Shown here: positions 61,667-64,000 of the stretch, piece by piece | How positions within the stretch are numbered: position 1 is the stretch's first letter | How the letters are laid out: each line of letters starts with the position of its first letter | Source of the DNA: Ideonella sp. | Lineage (GTDB): Bacteria; Pseudomonadota; Gammaproteobacteria; Burkholderiales; Burkholderiaceae_C | Assembly (NCBI GenBank): GCA_016721465.1 | Contig: JADKIA010000031.1 | Location: 124,001 to 188,000, forward strand | DNA: 64,000 nucleotides | Reading direction: 5' to 3' | Program-made: the position numbers and the translations under genes | The notes under the pieces: model-generated | The model's input: the letters and a program-made list of their open reading frames with translations, nothing else | What the model was told of the DNA's origin: nothing | Database searches by the model: none

Positions 61667-64000
61667 ATGGCCTCCCTCAGTCTTCTTGATTTCGACGTGA
61701 TGCGCGCTCGCGCGCTGCTGATTGGTTACCTGATCTTTGTGGTCTACGGGAGCTTGGTGCCGTTGGACTTCAAGGCAGTGCCGATTGCCGTGGCCTGGCA
61801 GCAGTTCCAGGCCATGCCGTATCTCAGTCTGGGCGTCGAATTTCGCGCCGATTGGGTGGCCAATGGCGTGCTCTACTTGCCGCTTGGTGCGTTGCTTGCG
61901 CTGACACTGTCCAACCGCGATGGGCGACTGTTGCCAGTGGTCGGTGCGCTGGGTGTTGTCACCAGCGCCGCTATCGCCGTCAGTGTGGAGTTCGTGCAGT
62001 TGTACTTCCCGCCGCGGACCGTATCGGTCAACGACGTGATGGCGGAATGCATTGGTGGCACCCTCGGTTTGGTGCTGGTGCCGATGTTCAGGGGCCCCAT
62101 CAACCGTGTTCGGGATGGTTGGTTCACGGGCGGCGCGCGGTTCGCCAGTCGCGCGCTCGAGGTCTACGCGGCAGGCTATGTCGCACTGAGCTTCTTTCCA
62201 TACGACCTGCTGTTGTCCCGCAGCGAGATCGCCGACAAAGCGGTGTCGAACATGTGGGGCTGGCTGTTTGCGCACGATGAGCGGGGCGTCTTCCTGATCA
62301 TCGTCCAGTTGCTGGTTGAACTGGGGCTGGTGGTTCCGCTGGGGGTGCTTTTCGGGCAACTGGCAGCACCGCGGCTCGCCAGCCTGCCTATTGCGGCGGT
62401 GCTCGGGGTGCTGCTGGGCCTGTTCATCGAACTCGGACAGTTCTTCGTGGCGTCGGGTGTGAGCCAAGGTGCATCGCTGGCCAGCAGAGGTCTGGGGGTG
62501 GCCTTGGGCGTGGTGCTCGCAAGGCATCTGGCGCGGGGCGGCATCGAAGGTCTGCGGCAGCTGGCTCGCCGCTCGGCGTGGATGGTTGTGCCGGCCTACG
62601 TCCTGCTGCTGCTGGCCGTGAATGGTTGGTTTCACCGGCCCTGGCATGGGTTGAGCGGCGCTGCCACCGCCTGGGCCGACTTGCGGCTGATGCCCTTCTA
62701 CTACCACTACTTCACGACCGAGGCGGCGGCCCTTTACAGCCTGGGCAGTGTGGCCTTGATGTACCTGCCGATCGCGCTGATGGGATGGGTGTTCCGCTTC
62801 CGGGTCGCGAGCACGCTGGGCGTGATCGTTGGGGCGGCCGCGGTCGTCGAGACCAGCAAGCTCTTTCTCACCGATCTGCACCCCGATCCGACCAACCTGC
62901 TCATCGCCCCGGCCGCTGCTTGGCTGGCTCTGGCTGCGGCTTCGCTGGCGGAGCGCCCCGTTGCACAGCCCGACACCTTGGCCAGCGCTGCGCCGCCGCA
63001 CGACACGGGCCGGCCGCTGGCATGGATCGGCCTTCTGGCAGTTCTGCTCATCGTCGCGCTGTGCACCTGGCAGTTTCCGGCGTTTAGCGTGTTGCTGGGG
63101 GCCTTGCTGGCGGGCTCGGTCGTGGCGGTGTGGGTGACGCCCTTGGCTGCCTTGGCGATCATTCCGGCCGCACTCCCGATGCTGGATTTGGCGCCCTGGA
63201 CTGGCCGCTTCTACTGGGATGAATTCGATCTGCTGCTGGCGGCCTGCCTCGCAGTGGCCTGGTACCGCTTGCGGGAGTCGGCCGACGATCGGTTGGCAAC
63301 GCGGTGGCCGAATCGAGTGTTTGGGCTGGTGGCCGCGAGCCTTGCCATCAGCTCGGTGATGGCGATGCTGCCCTGGCGTGGCCTCGGCGTCGACGATTTC
63401 TACCGCTACGACAGCCCCTTCAACCCCCTGCGCATCGCCAAGGGAGCGGTGTGGGCGTGGATGTTCGTCGCGGTCTACGGCAAGCTGAGTGCAAACGGTG
63501 ATCGACGCGATCGGTTGCTGGGATCGGGCATGCTGGTCGGCCTGGCCTGGACCGTCGCGTTTGTGGCCTGGGAACGCGGCGCGCAATCCGGCTTGTTCGA
63601 CTTTGCTTCGGACTTCCGGGTGAGCGGGCCGTTCTCGCCCATGCACAAAGGTGGCGCATACCTGGAGTGCTACCTGGTGATTGCAGCGGCCTTTGCTCTG
63701 CGCTTGGCACTGGTGGGCGTACAGGCATGGGCTCGGTTTCTGGGCGCGGTGCTGACGCTTGGCGCCGTGTACGCTGTGATGGTCACCTACTCTCGCAACG
63801 GCTATGCCGCACTGTCGGTGACCTTGCTCTTGATTTGGTTCGCGTATCGGCGCCGCCTGGCCGGACGTGGCACAGCCGCCTGGTCTCGCGCAGCGGTGAT
63901 CGTGGGTGTTGTTGCCGTGGTGGCCGCCGTGCTGACCGGATCGTTTGCCCGCGAGCGGCTTGCCGAGAGCGGGCGTGACCTGGGCATCCGGTGGTCGCAT
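61667..64000 (+). CDS. VanZ-like and O-antigen-polymerase-like membrane protein, 3' partial
   Basis: The frame is open from ATG 61667 to the window end (778 codons). A TGA at 61661-61663 limits the start; ATG 61700 is an alternative. Two VanZ-like halves are seen: NGVLYLPLGALLALTL with VEFVQLYFPPRTVSVNDV, and GVLLGLFIELGQFFVASG. A third similar stretch is ETSKLFLTDLHPDPTNLL. From about residue 560 the text resembles a Wzy/WaaL polymerase (DDFYRYDSPFNPLRIAKG, GGAYLECYLVIAAAFALRL, MVTYSRNGYAALSVTLLLIW). About 20 hydrophobic segments are present. A role in polymerisation or ligation is inferred. Confidence 0.82.
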   Translation, partial: MASLSLLDFDVMRARALLIGYLIFVVYGSLVPLDFKAVPIAVAWQQFQAMPYLSLGVEFRADWVANGVLYLPLGALLALTLSNRDGRLLPVVGALGVVTSAAIAVSVEFVQLYFPPRTVSVNDVMAECIGGTLGLVLVPMFRGPINRVRDGWFTGGARFASRALEVYAAGYVALSFFPYDLLLSRSEIADKAVSNMWGWLFAHDERGVFLIIVQLLVELGLVVPLGVLFGQLAAPRLASLPIAAVLGVLLGLFIELGQFFVASGVSQGASLASRGLGVALGVVLARHLARGGIEGLRQLARRSAWMVVPAYVLLLLAVNGWFHRPWHGLSGAATAWADLRLMPFYYHYFTTEAAALYSLGSVALMYLPIALMGWVFRFRVASTLGVIVGAAAVVETSKLFLTDLHPDPTNLLIAPAAAWLALAAASLAERPVAQPDTLASAAPPHDTGRPLAWIGLLAVLLIVALCTWQFPAFSVLLGALLAGSVVAVWVTPLAALAIIPAALPMLDLAPWTGRFYWDEFDLLLAACLAVAWYRLRESADDRLATRWPNRVFGLVAASLAISSVMAMLPWRGLGVDDFYRYDSPFNPLRIAKGAVWAWMFVAVYGKLSANGDRRDRLLGSGMLVGLAWTVAFVAWERGAQSGLFDFASDFRVSGPFSPMHKGGAYLECYLVIAAAFALRLALVGVQAWARFLGAVLTLGAVYAVMVTYSRNGYAALSVTLLLIWFAYRRRLAGRGTAAWSRAAVIVGVVAVVAAVLTGSFARERLAESGRDLGIRWSH

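Noticed and set aside
61487..64000. An 837-codon open frame on the minus strand
   Set aside because: Its product is Gln/His/Arg-rich without motifs or a clear start, and the plus strand carries a coherent polytopic membrane protein over the same bases. It is a shadow of high-GC third positions.
1..64000. CRISPR arrays, tRNA or rRNA genes
   Set aside because: No regularly spaced repeats, cloverleaf-like or rRNA-like segments were noticed on either strand; the only tandem repeat is the coding Gly-Tyr tract.

Overview
The window is about 64 kb of high-GC DNA. Its gene content and order are those of an exosortase A (XrtA/EpsH) plus PEP-CTERM exopolysaccharide locus of the kind found in Betaproteobacteria, most likely Burkholderiales of the Rubrivivax/Leptothrix/Aquincola type. 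That assignment rests on gene content and codon use only; there is no rRNA or tRNA here to test it.

Region 1 (1-10.8 kb): the priming sugar transferase (cut by the window edge), the two-component pair PrsK/PrsR and the TPR lipoprotein PrsT form a tightly overlapping plus-strand operon. A minus-strand pair (ThiF-like E1 and SAM methyltransferase) and a minus-strand PEP-CTERM protein resembling PepA follow. A near-perfect sigma-54 promoter (10418-10432) precedes pepA, matching the sigma-54 activator type of PrsR.

Region 2 (10.8-36.6 kb): the XrtA core. In order: lipoprotein exporter, chain-length protein, tyrosine autokinase, outer-membrane beta-barrel, ATPase, UDP-GlcNAc 2-epimerase, deacetylase, FemAB protein, glycosyltransferase, exosortase A fused to EpsI, second deacetylase, UDP-HexNAc dehydrogenase, glycosyltransferase, amidotransferase, acyltransferase, two GT4 enzymes, CapK-type ligase, O-ligase, third deacetylase and a convergent FemAB/GNAT gene. 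Epimerase, dehydrogenase and amidotransferase together suggest a polymer containing (amidated) acetamido-uronic acid.

Region 3 (37-44.9 kb): a variable cassette with flippase, methyltransferase, three family-2 glycosyltransferases, a second asparagine-synthase-like enzyme lacking its glutaminase cysteine, and a broken MBOAT gene. Roughly 37.3-41.6 kb is clearly AT-richer than the rest, suggesting transfer.

Region 4 (44.7-48.2 kb): a mobile-element scar. It holds a complete IS66 element (45002-47612) with inverted repeats and an exact 8-bp target duplication, and an IS481-type transposase remnant.

Region 5 (48.2-64 kb): more envelope genes. These are a methyltransferase, a TPR protein, a DPM1-like transferase with a GtrA domain, a GT39-like transferase, an acyl carrier protein, a GT4 enzyme, a GNAT-like protein, exosortase-associated hydrolases 1 and 2, a second acyl carrier protein, a 2-oxoacid dehydrogenase E2 and a fused E1 alpha-beta. 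Divergent to these are a small secreted Cys protein and a VanZ/polymerase membrane protein cut by the window end. The E1-E2-ACP-hydrolase group looks like an acyl-thioester supply module and is the least explained part.

At least thirteen single-base frameshifts fall in conserved genes, several in homopolymer runs. The simplest reading is sequencing or assembly error, so the affected genes are annotated across the shift. No tRNA, rRNA or CRISPR array was seen.
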